Positions 36,190 to 47,320 of a stretch of 64,000 nt of DNA are shown here, in pieces (positions within the stretch are counted from its first letter, which is position 1; every line of letters starts with the position of its first letter). The stretch is taken from NCBI GenBank assembly GCA_031772625.1, contig CM062804.1, forward strand, positions 278,584,598 to 278,648,597, given 5' to 3'. Source of the stretch: Pinus tabuliformis. Lineage: Eukaryota; Streptophyta; Pinopsida; Pinales; Pinaceae. The notes beneath the pieces are model-generated. The model was not told where the DNA came from, made no database searches, and was given only the letters and a program-made list of their open reading frames with translations. The position numbers were made by a program, and so were the translations under genes.

Positions 36190-37085
36190 TCTTACATTAA
36201 GTTGGATTCACTGAGTGATATTGTTAGTATTCCTTTAGTTGAAACTTGGAAGCATGATGAATATAGGGTCTTCAAATAGATGGATTCACTCTTTGGTAAA
36301 CTTAGAACATGAAATCATCTAGTATAGGTTTTGGTGGTATAGCTTGTTATATCAAAAAGAATATTTCTTCTCACATTCAGCTTCATAAGATTGACTCTTT
36401 CAATCAATACATTTGGATCGAAATTTCTGACACTAACACCAATAAGAATTTTCCTGCTAACACCAATACAAATTTTCTTGCAATTTGTTATTTTTCTCCT
36501 ATCAACTCTACCTCTAAAAGAAAAACAACTTGGATAAGAATTGTTCCTTCAATACCTTAGAACATAATATCCATAGTCTGGGGAATGAAATAATGTCCTT
36601 TTATTTGGAGATTTTAATGCTAGAACAACTACTAATCAAGCTATACTCCTAAGTTATAACTCTACCCCTAACTCCTTATAGCTAGATGAGGATTGTGACT
36701 TAGCTAGTAGATTGAAAAGAAATTATAAAGACATAACTGAGAAACTATTTTCTATTAATCTTATCAAGCTTTGTAGTTCCAAAGACTTAATAATTTGTAA
36801 TGGAATTAATAAGTAGTCTACCTCTGGCCATATGACTTGTATTGATGGGAATGAAAATAGTTTTGTGGATTACACTATATCAATTACCCGTGTTCTCAAC
36901 CATATTGTAAATTTTGACCTCGTAAATGACCATGAGCCTGACTTTGACCATAGACTCCTATGCTTAAGGCGAAATATTTTGGTGCACACCAACCACATGC
37001 AAAACAATTGTGAGAGTCAAAGGCACATTCATTTCAACAAAACTAAAATGGATCAGCTCTTCAAGGATTTGAAAAGGGATTAGGT
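36190..37085 (+). pseudogene. LINE apurinic-type endonuclease domain, copy 1
   Basis: Frames on the plus strand give ETWKHDEYRVF, GFGGIACYIKKNISSHIQL, WIEISDTNT and, in another frame, LLFGDFNART, then DYTISITRVLNHIVNFDLVN and HEPDFDHR. These are the ordered motifs of the endonuclease/exonuclease/phosphatase domain of LINE ORF2, including the ending DHRP-like His. Several frameshifts separate the pieces. ORF1 and the 5' end are missing. Confidence 0.8.
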
Positions 37086-37093
37086 TTCTTAAT

Positions 37094-37245
37094 GTATAAT
37101 GATAACATTGATCACATATATCACAATTTTACTACAACCCTTTCGACTACCATTAACAAATTCTCCCTTAATGTATAATGGTAACATTGATCACATATAC
37201 AACAATTTTACTACAACCTTTCCACTACCATTAACAAATTTTCTA
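37094..37245. repeat. 75-bp tandem duplication in LINE copy 1
   Basis: AATGTATAATGRTAACATTG starts at about 37094 and again at about 37169. LINE copy 2 has one unit at 45115-45185, so the duplication arose in copy 1. Confidence 0.85.
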
Positions 37246-38055
37246 CAGAGGTGTAGTATAAAAAGAATAATAGATCTTCCAACTCCTGATATGATAATGA
37301 TTGTAAAATTTTCTGAAAAGTGATTTGATAAGCTCCTAATGAAACTATAAAGATTGAAAAGATAAGTGTGTACAAATCTCTTATCAAAAGAAAGAAAAGG
37401 TCCTATATAAATAAGAGGCTAAGAGCATCTTCTTCACCTTTAGTTGAGCCTAGAATTCTTTAGAGGAATATAGTTATTCACAAAATAAAATAAAATAATT
37501 CAATCCCCTTAAAGAACCGGGATATCTATCTTAATAATCTTTACGACTCCTCCAAAACCTAGAAAACACCCTAAACAATCCTATAGAGGAGGATATATTT
37601 TATTCAGAAGGAATGGATTTAAGGATTAAGAATCTCAGTAATAGGAAAACTAGCGATGTCGAAGGCTATGAAGATGAAATTCTCAAAATGGGAAGCTCTA
37701 TTGTCACCCATCACCTTCACAAACTTCTCAATTCTACAATGCAAAACGACTACCCTAAGCCTTAGCCTTCTACCTAAAACCGTATTGTGTCTATATTTAA
37801 AAGTGGGGATAAAAATGTCCCGTCTAGCTATATGACCATTATGATTAGCCACATATACCAAATTGTATGGACTCATTTTGGAAAAGAAGATTAGCCTATG
37901 GCTTGAAAGCCATGAAAGAGCCAAAATACAAGTTGACTTTAGGAGATATCACTCAACTATTGATCATCTTGTTACTCTTAGGATCATTGCCGAGCTATGT
38001 TGCACTAATAAAATTGATCTCTTAGGTTGTTTGGTTGACTTTATAAAATATTAGA
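37246..38055 (+). pseudogene. LINE reverse transcriptase N-terminal part, copy 1
   Basis: Broken frames give KLYGLILEKKISLWLESH, then FRRYHSTIDHLVTLRIIAE and LLGCLVDF, the early RT blocks with the first catalytic-block context. The match to copy 2 ends near 38055, where the sequence changes to the JAZ upstream flank, so the palm YADD block is absent. Confidence 0.75.
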
Positions 38056-39233
38056 TAAAGATAAAAGAAAATTGAATAAGAAAAACAAACTAAGGTTGAA
38101 GCCAAACAAAAAGAAAAAGTACAGAGTGTATGAAGTTCCAAGCAAAAGGAAAAAAACAATTATACATCATAGAGCTAAAGACAACCTACACTAGCATGTA
38201 AAAGAAAAACATGTTTTTGAATTGATCCAAGTATTGTAATCCTAGTTGAGGGTTGGATTAGCTAACAATAGCTGTCATAATTAAGAAGGTGTTGAAGTGT
38301 GTTAACTACTTCCCGTTGGTTGATAGTTTCTACTAGTTTCTAAAAGAATCTAAAATTAAGAAAATTAGTAATGCAGATATTTAAGCTAAAATTAACATAA
38401 CCATCTTTATTTTACTGACCATCTCTATTTAGAATTCTTCATTGTCTTTTTACAAAGTTCTTTATCAAGTTATCGGTTCTATTCATTCTTGTATCAAGCA
38501 CTAAGAATTCAAGTTAGAACCCACAACTTTAAGCAATATTGTGAATTATTTGTGAGTATTTAATAACTCTAACCATCAGTTTTCCTCCTCTATCTCCAAT
38601 TCTCAACTCGAGAAGTTAACTAGAAATTTAATAGATAAATGTAGCCTTATTGAAAATTCAATCGCGACTCAGTAATCTAACTAAAACTTCAATCGCGAGT
38701 CAGTAATCTAACTTAAAATGTAGGAATATTTAAAATTTGAATGGGTTAAAACATCAAAATGTAGTTTTCTACCCCTTCGAATCTAGTGTTTGGCAAATAT
38801 TGTTTTGTTGGTATGAAACTAATCGAATGAATGATTTTATTTTAGTTTTTAAAGTCAGCTGACAAAACCGTTGTGTTATATTTGCCGCGCTGTAGTACAG
38901 GTAGGACGAGTTAAATAATTAAAACATTTAGTTTTAGAATATTATGTCATTCAGACTCGATTTGCTGACGTTCTAACATCTTCACTTTTTTTTGAAGATG
39001 GAAACATCGCTCGTTCAAAAGATTTCAAACAAACTGTGTGATTTCAATATTTAGGATAACAGTTCTAGAAATTTCCAAGGATACAAACCAACCACATCCC
39101 ATGGTGTAGCACCAGCATAACCTTTTATAACACATTCATTGTGTATCACTTACGTAATTCTGTCTCGCTCAGCTGTTGTATAAGCCATCTGCTCATTATT
39201 TAATTTCCAGTGAAGCCACTAACAGCAATAGCT
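38056..39233. repeat. JAZ upstream flank, third copy
   Basis: Similar in order to 26990-28517 and 39890-41495 but more diverged and shorter. Shares the ATACATCATA, AACCTACACTAGCATGTAAA and TGAATGATTTTATT landmarks. It leads into the exon-1 relic at 39234. Confidence 0.7.
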
Positions 39234-39352
39234 ATGAATAGTTTAGCAGAAAACGATCAAGCAAACCAAACATCCCCTGCAGCTTCATAGGGCAGAGAGA
39301 ACGGAGAGAACAGCGATCCCTCTGTTTCAAAGAGCATGGGGACTGTCATATT
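39234..39352 (+). pseudogene. JAZ exon 1 relic (third copy)
   Basis: Starts ATGAATAGTTTAGCAGAAAA like the first exon of copy 1, but a TAG at 39288-39290 ends the frame after 18 codons. Homology stops near GGGGACTGTCAT at 39352. TIFY and Jas exons are missing; the sequence passes within about 20 bp into the flank of copy 2. Confidence 0.8.
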
Positions 39353-39373
39353 GGTATCGCAAGGTTAGTTGGA

Positions 39374-41495
39374 GATGTTGTCGAAGGAGAACCTATTACT
39401 AAAAATTACATTTGAGTATGAAGCTAAACTAGCCTTTCTGTTGAAGAGTGGCGTGCAAAACACAAGTATGATAAAGATAAAAGAGAGTATGGAAAAATAT
39501 TCAGAGCTGCAACAAAAGAAAGAACATAAGAAATGAAAGCAAGCATCAGACTTGTTGAATACTTTAAGATACTAAAAAAAGAGAAGAAAGATAAAAGAGA
39601 GTATGGAAAAATATTCAGAGCTGCAACAAAAGAAAGAACATAAGAAATGAAAGCAAGCATCAGACTTGTTGAATACTTTAAGATACTAAAAAAAGAGAAG
39701 AAAGAAATTAAAGGTATTACTTTCAAGCTTATCTTATGGAGGTTGATAAAAGAGTTCAATTGATAAAAAAAGTTCAATTACCAGTAATTATAGTTGTAGA
39801 AAAAGAATCAAATAATTAGAAAAGAATGTTTAATAAAAAGACAAAAATAGTGTTAAAAGTAAGAGAAAAAAAAATTGCATAGTATTTAAAGTTCAGAGCA
39901 AAAGAGAGAAAAATTATACATCATAGCTTCAGAGCAAAAGAGAGAAAAATTATACATCATAAAGCTATAGTCAACCTACACTAGCATGTAAAATCAAAAA
40001 AAGTTTTCTAATTGTTTCAAGTCTTGTAATTCTAGCTAAAACTTAGACTAGCAAGTAGTTCCGGCTAGTTGTTGTCAAAATTGAAAATGTGTTGAAGTGT
40101 GTTAACTACTCCCAATAAAACAGTAATTTTTAATAATTTCAAAAAAAAAGTCTAAATTTAAAAATAATCAATTATACACGCATTTAAACTAAAATTAACA
40201 TAACCATAATTATCCTTCTAATCATCCTTCTCTAAAATTTTGCGTAACCTTTTACAAGGTTCTCCTTGAGGTTTTGTAGCGGTAATTTCTAGTAATTTCA
40301 AAAAAATCTAAATTTAGAAATAATCAATTATACAAATATTCAAACTAAAATAAGCATAACCATAATTATCCGTCTAACATTCCTTCTCTAAAATTCTGCA
40401 TAAGTTTTTTACAAGGTTCTCCTTGAGGTTTTGTTCTATATTTATTTTTGGATCGTCAAACCTTTTCAAGCAATGAGAATTCAGTTTAAAGAAACAACTT
40501 CTCTAAAATTCTGCATAACTTTTTTACAAAGTTCTCCTTGAGGTTTCGTGGTATATTTTTTTTGGATCGTCAAACGTTTCAAGCAATGAGAATTCAGTTT
40601 AAAGAGACAACTTTATTAAGTGTTATTGTTAATTATAACAGTCCATTTTTCTCCTTTATCTATCAATCTCCACTCTATAACCTAAGTAAAAATTTAATGG
40701 TAAATGTAGCAATATTTAAAATTTAAATGGGTTAGAACATCGAAATGTAATTTTCTACCAGTTTCAATCTAGTGTATGGCTACATTTTCTACCCCTTCCA
40801 ATCTAGTGGGTGGCAGATCATGTTTGTTGGTGTCAAACCAATAGAATGAATGATTTTATTCTATTTCTTAAAGCAAGCGGACAAAACCGGCTTGTTATAT
40901 TTGCGGCGCTATAGTACGTACAATCTGCACGAGCTAAATCAATAAAGCGTTTATTTTTAGCATATTATGTGATACATAATTTCGATTTGCTGACTGTATA
41001 ACATCTTCACTTTTGTTGAAGATCAAAAGATTTCAAACAAAACATTCAAACAGCTAGTATTTCAATGTTTAGGATAAAACATCACAAAGATGCGTAAGGA
41101 TTTAATATATTTGTGGCGATGTAATTGGTACAGCGCGTCTTTGGACTTGTGGCTGTATAAGAGGAACAGTTTGCACGAACTAAATCGAATTTCGACTCGT
41201 TGATTGTTAAAACATCTTACCTTAATCTGAGCATGGCAACCATGCGCTTTTCGACGATTTCAAACAAAACTTACTGTATCGATGCTAAAATTTTCAAACA
41301 AAACGTGCGATTTCAAAGTTTCCGTTCTAGAAATTTCCCAAGGATACAAACCAACCAGTTCGCATGCTGTAGCAGGAGCATAACCTTTCTGTAACACATT
41401 CATTGCTTACCGCTTATGTAATTCTCTCTCGCTCGGCTGTTGCAAACGGCATCTCTTCATTCTCTCAATTCGACTGAAGCCACCAACAACAAACT
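39374..41495. repeat. Upstream flank of JAZ copy 2, with a 116-bp tandem duplication
   Basis: Matches 26640-28515. 39474-39705 is a near-perfect head-to-tail duplication of about 116 bp (GATAAAAGAGAGTATGGAAA at about 39475 and 39591), and a 35-bp duplication follows near 39890-39960. A further duplicated piece of about 100 bp (AATTCTGCATAAC to AAGCAATGAGAATTCAG) occurs at 40390 and 40508. No coding sequence. Confidence 0.75.
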
Positions 41496-41576
41496 ATGAA
41501 TAGTGTGGCACAAAACCATCAAGCAAAGCAGACATCCCCTGCAGCTTCAGATGGCAGAGACTGTCAAACGGGATAG
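41496..41576 (+). pseudogene. Original JAZ start frame of copy 2, now a 26-codon upstream ORF
   Basis: The ATG equivalent to the copy 1 start is kept, but a 35-nt deletion relative to copy 1 (after GGCAGAG near 41557) shifts the frame, which ends at TAG 41574-41576. If transcribed from the same promoter, this would be an upstream ORF overlapping the ATG at 41551. Confidence 0.7.
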
Positions 41577-42917
41577 CTGCCAACTGCCCAGTTTAGATAT
41601 TTCTCTGTTAGCCCCGCGGGAGCCGGTGATGCCTTTCCCTTATCAGCATAGAGGCCAACGCGTTTCATCACTACAGCATGACTACCCACCTCCATTGTCC
41701 TCAAATATTAATGTTTTTAAGTATAACCTTTGTTCTTCCTGGCATTATTTCGACAGCTTTTCCAAAGTCTTTGAATCTATGATTGAATGTTAACAATCTT
41801 TCTTTGCAATTTTTGCGTTGCAGGTCTCCCACGGCGTGTGCCGAGAAGCCAGCTTATACACAGCTCACAATTTTCTACGCGGGGAAATTGCACGTTTACA
41901 ATGTCTCCGCAGATAAGGTGTTCCATGATTCTATTGCTTTTTCACGAGACGGACATTGAATTCTGTTACATGGGCAGGGGCATATCAAATTTGTAAATGA
42001 GTTGTTTTTAGTGTGTTTTTTTAGATTTTTTTGTGTTGGAATCGGGTGTAAATATTTGGGGTGAAATTTTATTTCTTGTTTTTTTTGACCGTATGGAATC
42101 TGCACTCTCAAAAACCCAGGAAAATAAATTGTGCAAGGTTATTCATTTAGAAAAATTAGACGAATTCAAAAAATCGCAGTAAAAACAACTAAATTTATAA
42201 ATATTTTTAAGATATCATTGTGTTGTGAGAGGGCTGCAGGCTAAGGCTATAATGGCGTTCTCGAGCAGTAGTGGCTCCCCGGGTAGTGGCCGGACTCCCT
42301 CATCCTTTGCATCTACACCTTTAACGCCGCTCAACTCTGCGGCTCGTCAAATGGACTTAACTCCAATCACTCCCTCCCTATCGCCACTGGCAATCCTCAG
42401 CCACATCCATTCATCTCAGACGTTAAAAGCAGGTAAGAGGAACGTGCTGAAGTAGTCAGGATTGTCTAACGAGGTAGAGGAATTGTTCGGATGGCTAAAA
42501 GTGGTCGGAATTGAGGCAAAAGAAATTTCAAAAAAAATTGTAGAGACACTATTTGAATCGTGTTTTTGTTTTTGATGGTGGAAATAGATTCAGCACCATA
42601 AAAAAACTTCTGTAACACTAAAAATTTTGAAGTTTAATAACTATAATTTAAATTTACAAAAATCCTTGCCAAATTTTTTCTAAATATAACCAAAATTTCT
42701 GTAACTTTCTGAACAACTCGCGAATCTAATTTAGTTATGAGTGATCCATATACCCAAAACAATGTTAGATATATAACGTCTAATTTCAACTGATGTTGCA
42801 GAGGCACTTCCACTGGCGCAAAAGAATTCTATTCTGAGATTCATTGGGAAGAGGAATGAAAGAATCCACCAAAAGAGCCCTTACGCGCGCCCTGCTCAAA
42901 CTTCCTCGAAATGCTAA
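41551..42917 (+). CDS. JAZ/TIFY-family protein, copy 2, with TIFY and Jas domains
   Basis: Model: exons 41551-41720, 41824-41917, 42240-42432 and 42802-42917, GT-AG introns with matching phases, 190 aa. Start chosen at the first in-frame ATG (MAETVKRDSC) because the ancestral start is out of frame. LDISLLAP gives an EAR-like motif near the N-terminus. TIFY: LTIFYAGKLHVYNVSADK, then AKAIMAFSS. Jas: EALPLAQKNSILRFIGKRNE, then RIHQKSPY. JAZ proteins repress MYC factors and are degraded through SCF-COI1 with jasmonoyl-Ile. Here the Arg pair of the usual LPIARR degron is QK, as in divergent JAZs that bind COI1 weakly; this effect is inferred. The reading frame is continuous through all four exons, which favours a functional or recently functional gene. 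Confidence 0.8.
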
Positions 42918-44027
42918 CTTGAAAATTTTAATTTCTTTTAATGTGTTTAATGTGTTTCAGTGTACCAGTCTTTGGAACTTGCAATTTTTAATCTGTTAAG
43001 CCAGCACGTGTTATGATGAACATTCTGCACAATCAACCAATGGATTTGTTTACATATATTGCTTTTATTGCAATTTATTTTCCCGTTTCAAAGTATTTAA
43101 CCCACTACACTTCTTTGTTTGTGGGAAGTACAGAGTATTTAGTGTCTCGGTAAAGGCTAATCCACTCATTATTAACATTTCAGCGATTAAGTTTTCATTA
43201 TGTCTTTATTTTTAATGTTTTATATTTAATATTGAGATTAATTCTATATATTAGTTTTTAATGTTTATATTAGTTAGGGGTATTTCTAAATTAAGTAAAG
43301 TTTTTGAGTTGAAATCATATAAAAGTCTTTCGAATTAACAGGTATAGTTCATCATCGGAGCAGATGAAGAGACATATCATGGCAAAAGCTTAAATAGAGA
43401 GCAATGCAGAGACATAAATTATAGGAGTTACCTAATAATATTTGTTTTTAATATATTAATAAATTAATTTAAATATTATTGCTCAAATATAGTTGTTACT
43501 TGAAATTATGTCTCTATGTTGCTCTCTATTTAAGCCTTTGCCATAGTGTGCCTCTCCATATGGTCCTGATAATGAACAACATTCGTTGATTCAAAAAACA
43601 GCCCCCAAAAAAATTCTTATATAACTTCTACCAAAAACTTTGCTTAAAACAAATTTCTTTAATTTTTGTTTATTTTTATAATTTTTTATATTTTTTTATA
43701 TTTTAAACATACAATTTTAAACCTATGATTTATGCTCGACGAACAAAATTTTCTATATCATTGATAAAGAAATTTAAAACTTTATTGCACATCTATGAAT
43801 AAAAAACCAAATTTCCCTTACTTTCTTATTTTTAATATTCTCCTTATTTTTTTCTTTTAATCTTGTTTTCAGGGTACATAACTTGTTCCTAAAATAGAAA
43901 CATATTTTTTTTCTTTCTGATAATTCATTTTGTTTTATTTATATGCATTATTTTTCTTTGGTATATTTTAAAATAATGTTTCTATTATTTAAAAATAAAA
44001 ATGCATAAATAATTTGAAAACATTTTT
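42918..44027. repeat. Downstream flank of JAZ copy 2
   Basis: Matches 31371-31730 and 32090-32820. Includes GCATGTATTATGAACATTC-like 3' sequence and long AT-rich runs. No coding sequence. The inverted pair GCAAAAGCTTAAATAGAGAG (43382) and GAGAGCAACATAGA-type sequence on the complement near 43505 can form a weak hairpin, also present at 32170-32330. Confidence 0.65.
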
Positions 44028-44340
44028 CTCAGTATACATAATCTAAGACATTAAAAGTTTCAGCTTCAAAATATAAATTTATGAGGTGCATTGCTGTGGG
44101 AAATTTTATGATAGTTTTTTCATCGCCATAGTGTTGAAGAGTCTTCGAAGAATCTTCCTGACCAATAATTCCGTTCACATGGATGGGAACAACAGTTAGG
44201 TGCTGCGCATCGCATAAAGCTCGGACTTCTGTTGAGAGGCTAAAGTCTACTACATCAAAAACAAACAAGCGAGGTATATGTCAGAGTATTAATGAAGACG
44301 CAGACAAACCCTGTTTTTACGACTGCCGTTCATGGATTTC
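44028..44340 (-). pseudogene. Receptor-like kinase fragment next to JAZ copy 2
   Basis: The minus-strand frame reads VFDVVDFSLSTEVRALCDAQ, then PIHVNGIIGQEDSSKTLQHY, the same order as at 32821-33222. It is one unit here, against two there. Fragment only. Confidence 0.5.
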
Positions 44341-44359
44341 AAGTGATATTGATTTTATT

Positions 44360-45232
44360 TTTTAGTTGAAATTTGGGAGCATGATAAATTTAGGGTCCTC
44401 CACATAAATGGAATCATTCTCTAGTTAACTTGGAATAATATATCATCTTGTAGAGGTTTTGGTGGTATATTTTGTTATATAAAAAAATAACATTTTTTCT
44501 CACATTCGGTGTCATAAGATCGCTCGTTCAATCAATACATTTTGATCGAAATTTCTGACTCTAACACCAATAAGATTTATTTCATAATTTGTTATTTTTC
44601 TCCTATCAACTCTACCTCCTATGATTATAACAACCTCGATAAGCACTGCCACTTCAATACCTTAGAACATGATATCCATAGTCTAAGGAATGAAGGTAAC
44701 ATCCTTTTGCTTGGAAACTTCAATGCTAGAACCGCTACTAATCAAGCTACACTCCTAAGTAATAACTCTAACCCTAACCTCCCTATGTCTAGATGAGCAC
44801 TGTGACTTAGCTAGTATATTCAAAAGAAATTTTGAAGAGATAACTAAGAACCTATTTTTTACCAAGCTTATCAAGCAGGAGTGTTGTCGATTATGAAATA
44901 TCGGATACCCACATTTTCAACCTTATTGCAAAATTTAACATCATAAATGATCACAACTATGATTTTAAGCATAGACCCATATCTGTAACTCTCAATCTTG
45001 GCATGCACACCAACTACATGCGAAAGAATTGTGAGAGTGAAAGGCACATACATTTTGACAGAAGTAAAATGGATTTGTTCATAAAGAATTTGAAGAGGGG
45101 TTTAGGTTTCTTCACGTATAATGATAACATTGATCACATCTACCACAACTTTACTACAAACCTTTCCATTACCATTAACAAATTCTGTACCGAGGTCTCG
45201 TATAAAAAGAGTAATAGATCTTCCAAACCTTG
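44360..45232 (+). pseudogene. LINE endonuclease domain, copy 2
   Basis: Broken frames give IEISDSNTNK, YFSPINSTSYDYNNLDKHC, then LEHDIHSLRNEGNILLLGNF with NARTATNQATLL (GDFNAR-type motif), and later the RNILTF-type stretch before the RT. More complete than copy 1 around the NART motif. Confidence 0.8.
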
Positions 45233-45836
45233 ATATGATAATGATTGTAAATTTTTCAAGAAAGTGATTAGAGATGCTCCTAATGAAACCGTAAAGATTG
45301 AAAAAAAATGTGTACAAGTCTACTATGAAAAGGAAGAAAATGTCATATATAAATAAGAGGCAAGAGCGATTTCTTCACATTTATAAGGTTGAGCCTAGAG
45401 AATTTTGGAGGAATATACTTGTTCGTCAAACTAAACAAAATAGTTCAATCCCCTTAAAAAACTTGGACATATATATCTTAAGAATCTTTATGACTCCCCA
45501 TACACCATGGAAAACATCTTAAACACTCCTATAATAGAGCATATATTTTCTTTGGAAGACATGGAGTTTGGTATTAAGAAACTAGTTAATGGGAAAGTTC
45601 GAGGATGTCAAAGGCTACCAAACTGAAATTCTCAAAATGGGAAGGTCTATCCACATCCATCACATTCACAAAATTCTCAATTTGGTGATGAAACACAACT
45701 TCCCTAAGCCTTGGACTTAAATCCATATTGTCGCTATCTTTAAAAGCTAGGATAAAAACATCCCTTCTAACTATAACATCGTTATGATTAGCCACATTTT
45801 AGTCAAACTATATGGGCTCATTTTTGAAAAGAAGAT

Positions 45837-46294
45837 CATGGGGGCTTCACTGGCAGAGCAACACCATACCACGTGGGTTCATATTAGGGGATATATATTG
45901 AGGAAAAATTGACTTAATATATTGGGGGATATATATTTAGGAAAATTTGACTTAATATATTGGGGGATATATATTCATGAAAAATTGACTTAATATATTG
46001 GGGGATATATAGGGGGTAATAGGATTTTATATTGAAAAGTATAAAAAGTGGAGTTCAAAGTTAATGAAAAATATAAAGGGGTATAAAAAATGTTATGAAA
46101 AAATGGATACCCACAATATCTAGTGAAAGTAGGGGTTATTTAAATTAGGGAGGTGTATTGGGTTCATATTACTATGGGGTTAAATAATGTGATTTTTAGA
46201 GGTATTTTCCAATATGTAGTCAGATTAGGGGTATTGTTTAATATGCCATGAATGCACGCGATATGTTAGATGTTGATTGAATGAAGCCCTCGTG
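45837..46294. mobile_element. hAT-like MITE inserted in the LINE RT
   Basis: 458 bp flanked by a perfect 8-bp direct repeat AAGAAGAT (45829-45836 and 46295-46302). The ends CATGGGGGCTTCACT and, on the complement of the right end, CACGAGGGCTTCATT form about 15-bp inverted repeats with 12 matches. The 8-bp duplication and terminal CA fit the hAT superfamily. Removing it rejoins the LINE reading EKKISLW. No coding capacity. Confidence 0.8.
45887..46014. repeat. 38-bp tandem repeat inside the MITE
   Basis: GGGGATATATATTGAGGAAA and TTGACTTAATATATTG recur; units start near 45887, 45925, 45963 and a partial one near 46001. Confidence 0.85.
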
Positions 46295-47320
46295 AAGAAG
46301 ATTAGCCTCTGGATTGAAATTCGTGTGAAAAGAGCTAAATGGAAAGTTATTTATGGGATGCATCACCCAACTATTGATCATCTTGTTACTCTTAGGATCA
46401 TTCCTAAGGAATGTCGCAATAGTAAAATTGTTCTCTTTTGTTGTTTTGTTCACTTTAGAAAAAAATTGGTACAATTCCTTAGGATAACCTATGGAAAAGA
46501 CTTGAAGAGATAATGTTTCCTCTCGAGTTGAGGGTTGTTGTGACTAGGCTATACAAGAATGTTGTTGCCAAGCCTAACACCACCGAGGGTTGGTATGAAG
46601 AAATTAAATGAAATATCAAAGTTAAGCAAGGGTGTGCCTTAGAATCATTACACTTTGTAGCCCCAATATCACTCATATGATCACTACTCTTCTCCTTTAT
46701 GCCGACGATATCATTCTTCTAGCTAGAAGCCATGATGATGTTAGCAAGCATCTTAGAATCCTCCATGATTACTCCTACAATATGGGTATGACAATTAATA
46801 CCGACAAGACTAAAGTCGTGATAATTAAATCCAAAAAGATAAACTATGATCATTTCATTTAAGATAATAATTGATTGGAGAAGATTTCTTCATAGAAATA
46901 TTTAGCCATCGACACCCATCATCAGCTTAACTGAAACTATAGGATTGATAAAAGGATCATACGAGACTAGAAAGTTTATTATGAGCTTGAAAACTGTTAA
47001 AAGTCGAAAGATATTTGGATTTAGAGTAAAATAAAGTTCCTATTTGATACTCTCGTCATCCCTATTATTCTATATGGATATGAGGTTTGGGGTTGTAGTA
47101 TATCTAAAAAATCATGGAGGAAGATCAAGTTGATCCAAAAGTAATTTATAACGTACAACATCAAGATTAAAGGAAATATTGCCTACTCTATCATCTTGAT
47201 TGAAGCTGACCCTTTCCTGCATTAAAATAATGGTTATGTTTGGTTATCTTATGTATAAAAACAAGGTCTACAACAAGGAAGCTAAAAGGTTCCCCAAAAT
47301 TGCTTCTAGCTCTAGTTAAA

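Larger units (their letters stand above)
45240..47320 (+). pseudogene. LINE reverse transcriptase, copy 2, interrupted
   Basis: Frames in order: KRKKMSYINKRQERFLHIYK, KLYGLIFEKK, an inserted element (45837-46294), then KKISLWIEIRVKRAK, HHPTIDHLVTLRI, the palm block LLLYADDIILLA (YADD at 46698-46709), SHDDVSKHLRILHDYSYNMG and NTDKTKVVI. The C-terminal thumb/connection region follows in broken frames (LFDTLVIPIILYGYEVWGC, SWRKIKLIQK). Numerous stops and shifts; dead copy. The 3' end near 47320 shows no clear poly(A). Confidence 0.82.

Noticed and set aside
39424..39777. 117-codon minus-strand ORF with an internal repeat
   Set aside because: It results from the 116-bp tandem duplication in the non-coding JAZ flank and is hydrophobic low-complexity text.
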